From Chryseobacterium sp. E1 (GTDB taxonomy: Bacteria > Bacteroidota > Bacteroidia > Flavobacteriales > Weeksellaceae): a DNA stretch of 64,000 nucleotides. Numbering within the stretch: the first letter of the stretch is position 1; each line of letters opens with the position of its first letter. Below the pieces are notes generated by a model. The model did no database searches. It had not been told where the DNA came from and was given only the letters and a program-made list of their open reading frames with translations. Position numbers and translations under genes: made by a program. The stretch is taken from positions 248,001-312,000 of the forward strand of contig CP078104.1 of assembly GCA_019203745.1 (NCBI GenBank), written 5' to 3'. Below, in pieces: positions 62,300-64,000 of the stretch.

Positions 62300-63433
62300 A
62301 TGAAATTTTCAGATGTTAAATTAATTATGTTCGTTGGAGGAATTTCACTCTTCTGTATGCAGCATACTCTTCAAAAACATAATGTAGACTACGGAGAAGT
62401 CGCTGTTCGCTACAAAAAGCCATTACAATATTGGCCCAAGCCGACTGTAGATGCTGAAATCAACTGGAAGGAATTTGAGGCTATAGAATGGGATTCCAAC
62501 TATTATGAAACCCAGGAGCTTCCGGAGGTTATACTGGGAAAAAGCTGTTTTTTGACCCAAAACTTTCGTCATCCAGCCAGATTTCCTGCAGCAGTTGCCA
62601 TAATCCTGAATTAGGATGGGCAGATGGCCAGGAAGTTGCCTTAGGTAATGATCATTTACAGGGAAAGAGGAATACCCAGTCTCTCTTCAATATTGCAGAA
62701 AGGACCTCCTATTTTTGGGACGGAAGAGCAACAACACTGAAAAACAGCTGGTAGGTCCTATTTTCGCTCACAATGAAATGAATATGAACCCGGATAAACT
62801 TGCCGGGAAACTTTCCAGAGTAAAGGAATACAGAACCCTCTTCAAAGAAGCATATCAAAGCGAAAAGATTACGTTTGATAAGATCGCCAGAGCATTAGCT
62901 GCTTTCAGAAAACCATCAGAAGCCAGCCAAGCAAACTTGATAAGTTCATCAACGGAGATTATAAAGCCATGAACGACAAAGAGATATACGGCATGCATGT
63001 ATTCCGGACCAAAGCAAGATGCATGAACTGTCATTATGGAAAATACCTGACTGATGAATCTTTCCACAATATAGGACTTACCTACTATAAAAGAGAATAT
63101 GAAGATCTTGGCCTGTATCATATCACAGGAAAACCGGATGATGTCGGAAAATTCAAGACTCCTTCTCTGAGAGATCTGGACTATACCGCTCCATGGATGC
63201 ATAATGGCTTAATGGATGATATGCACGGCATTGTGAGTCTATACAACAGCGGAATGCAGATGATCAATCCTACTCCTGAGGAAAAGAAGGCAGATCCGAA
63301 CTTTCCTGTGACCGACCCTTTGGTAAAGCCTTTAAAGCTTAATGAACAGGAAATAGATGCCATTGTTGCCTTTTTAAAAGCCATGTCAGGGAGTTACTAC
63401 AAAATGCCCCGTCCGGACATCCCGAGGAAATAA
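62300..63433 (+). CDS. Di-haem cytochrome c peroxidase (frameshifted)
   Basis: About 378 residues after corrections near 62545, 62747 and 62920. An N-terminal membrane anchor (LIMFVGGISLFCM) precedes the CCP core. The first haem site is SCSSCHNPELGW near 98, restored from the sequence around 62580; the second is RCMNCHYGKYL near 242. LFFDPKLSSSSQISC, TSYFWDGRAT and PWMHNGLMDDM are further conserved blocks. It is shorter than the peroxidase at 30774 and lacks its extra domain. As the last gene of the TonB/DUF4876/DUF6850 set, it probably works on the metal or substrate that set handles. Confidence 0.92.
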
Positions 63434-63567
63434 AGAAGTTATTGAGCAGGAGCCAGAGGCTGGAAGAAGTGACTATTGAACAAATAACACATGAATGTCA
63501 ACGTAATCATTTAAAAATAATAACGTTACACCCATTCCCTACTTTCAAAGTACTTCCAGCTTCCTTC

Positions 63568-64000
63568 CTAAAATTTAAAGCCGATACTGAAATAGATCCG
63601 TGAGAAATCAAGCTGGTTGTTTCTTGAAATGTTAAGATTTATCGGGCCTAAAAGAGATTCATAACCCAGATTGACTCCGTAGCCGAACATATCAAAGCTG
63701 TTATCAAACGGAGAATATTCTTCACTTACCTTACCATAGCTGAATGAAGGGGTAAGATATAATCTTTTCATAATTCTGTACTGAAATGATATCCCTGCTT
63801 TGGCCACAGAAGTCATAGGCAGTTCTTTCTGTCTTAGACCATTGAACTCCGGGCTCAGCAAGTCATAATTATATTCGCTTCCGCCAAGATTGTATTTCTG
63901 ATTCAGAAAAAGATAAGGAACTCTATCTTCTTTCTTTGAGCCAAAGCTTGTTCCAAGAAAGAGATTGACCTTGGCAGCAAGTCTTCTGGTGACAGGATAC
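63568..64000 (-). CDS. Patatin/BamA-type barrel protein, C-terminal part (partial)
   Basis: The minus-strand frame is open from the window edge to the stop at 63568, giving 143 residues of a longer gene. The visible part is a beta-barrel: RRLAAKVNLFLGTSFG, VPYLFLNQKYNLGGSEYNY, VAKAGISFQYRIMKRLYLTP, shown here as AGISFQYRIMK, GYGVNLGYESLLGPINLNIS and the end YFSIGFKF with terminal Phe. The block 'NQKYNLGG ... GPINLNIS' is typical of BamA/TamA-like barrels fused to patatin phospholipase domains in Bacteroidota. The enzyme domain would lie beyond the window, so the family is inferred from the barrel alone. Confidence 0.7.
   Translation of the reverse strand, partial: YPVTRRLAAKVNLFLGTSFGSKKEDRVPYLFLNQKYNLGGSEYNYDLLSPEFNGLRQKELPMTSVAKAGISFQYRIMKRLYLTPSFSYGKVSEEYSPFDNSFDMFGYGVNLGYESLLGPINLNISRNNQLDFSRIYFSIGFKF

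Noticed and set aside
1..64000. CRISPR array, tRNA, rRNA, insertion sequence or prophage
   Set aside because: No regularly spaced repeats, cloverleaf-like genes, transposase motifs or phage genes were found by reading; small tRNAs could still be missed without a covariance search.

Overview
The window looks like a chromosomal segment from a Chryseobacterium-type member of the Bacteroidota (Weeksellaceae/Flavobacteriales). The pointers are AT-rich DNA, flavobacterial -7 boxes (TAnnTTTG) in front of many genes, SusC/SusD proteins, type IX secretion cargo with C-terminal sorting domains, YozG-type HTH proteins, DUF6157, DUF4876 and DUF6850. No rRNA, tRNA, CRISPR array, transposase or phage module was seen.

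A technical point governs how everything else should be read. About forty of the roughly fifty-five genes, including era, gpmI, fabI and other housekeeping genes, are split by one-base frame breaks, nearly always inside short homopolymers and usually as a missing base. This is the signature of an unpolished single-molecule or pyrosequencing assembly, not of gene decay. I therefore joined fragments into one feature per gene and give the approximate break points.

Layout. 1-7252: a DUF4153-like C-terminus, a glycine-rich RRM protein, a YozG-like regulator, DUF6157, a thioesterase coupled to an HMA/AraC regulator, a copper-type P1B ATPase with four extra metal-binding repeats, and a DUF72 protein. 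7596-14000: a polysaccharide deacetylase lipoprotein, a YggS-type PLP protein, a sigma-54 activator without a DNA-binding domain, MATE efflux, GNAT, Crp/Fnr and HAD proteins. 14081-26165: an S9 peptidase, a double-glycine leader peptide, DoxX, Era, Crp/Fnr, SMR efflux, a methyltransferase coupled to map, a HAD phosphatase, acyl-ACP desaturase, gpmI and a DUF2268-like protease. 26361-40107: a SUI1 factor, an LRR protein, a T9SS-exported PhoX-like protein, an XRE regulator, a di-haem peroxidase, a nucleoside phosphorylase, an SDR, a YadA-head repeat protein, tag, fabI and a class I terpene synthase.

40337-52998 is a polysaccharide utilisation locus. SusC, SusD, GH30, GH3, GH16 and a second GH30 run leftward as one apparent operon. 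An MFS transporter and a NUDIX-type regulator run the other way. The enzyme set points to a beta-glucan, of laminarin or fungal beta-1,3/1,6-glucan type. SusCD would bind and import oligosaccharides, GH16 and GH30 cut the chain, GH3 releases glucose and the MFS protein imports sugar.

53127-64000 holds a glutaryl-CoA-type dehydrogenase, a T9SS-exported lipase-like hydrolase, and a four-gene set: TonB receptor, DUF4876 lipoprotein, DUF6850 outer-membrane barrel and di-haem cytochrome c peroxidase. A Fur-like palindrome lies upstream of this set. It is the best candidate for an under-described system, probably an iron- or metal-linked outer-membrane assembly. The window ends inside a patatin/BamA-type barrel gene.
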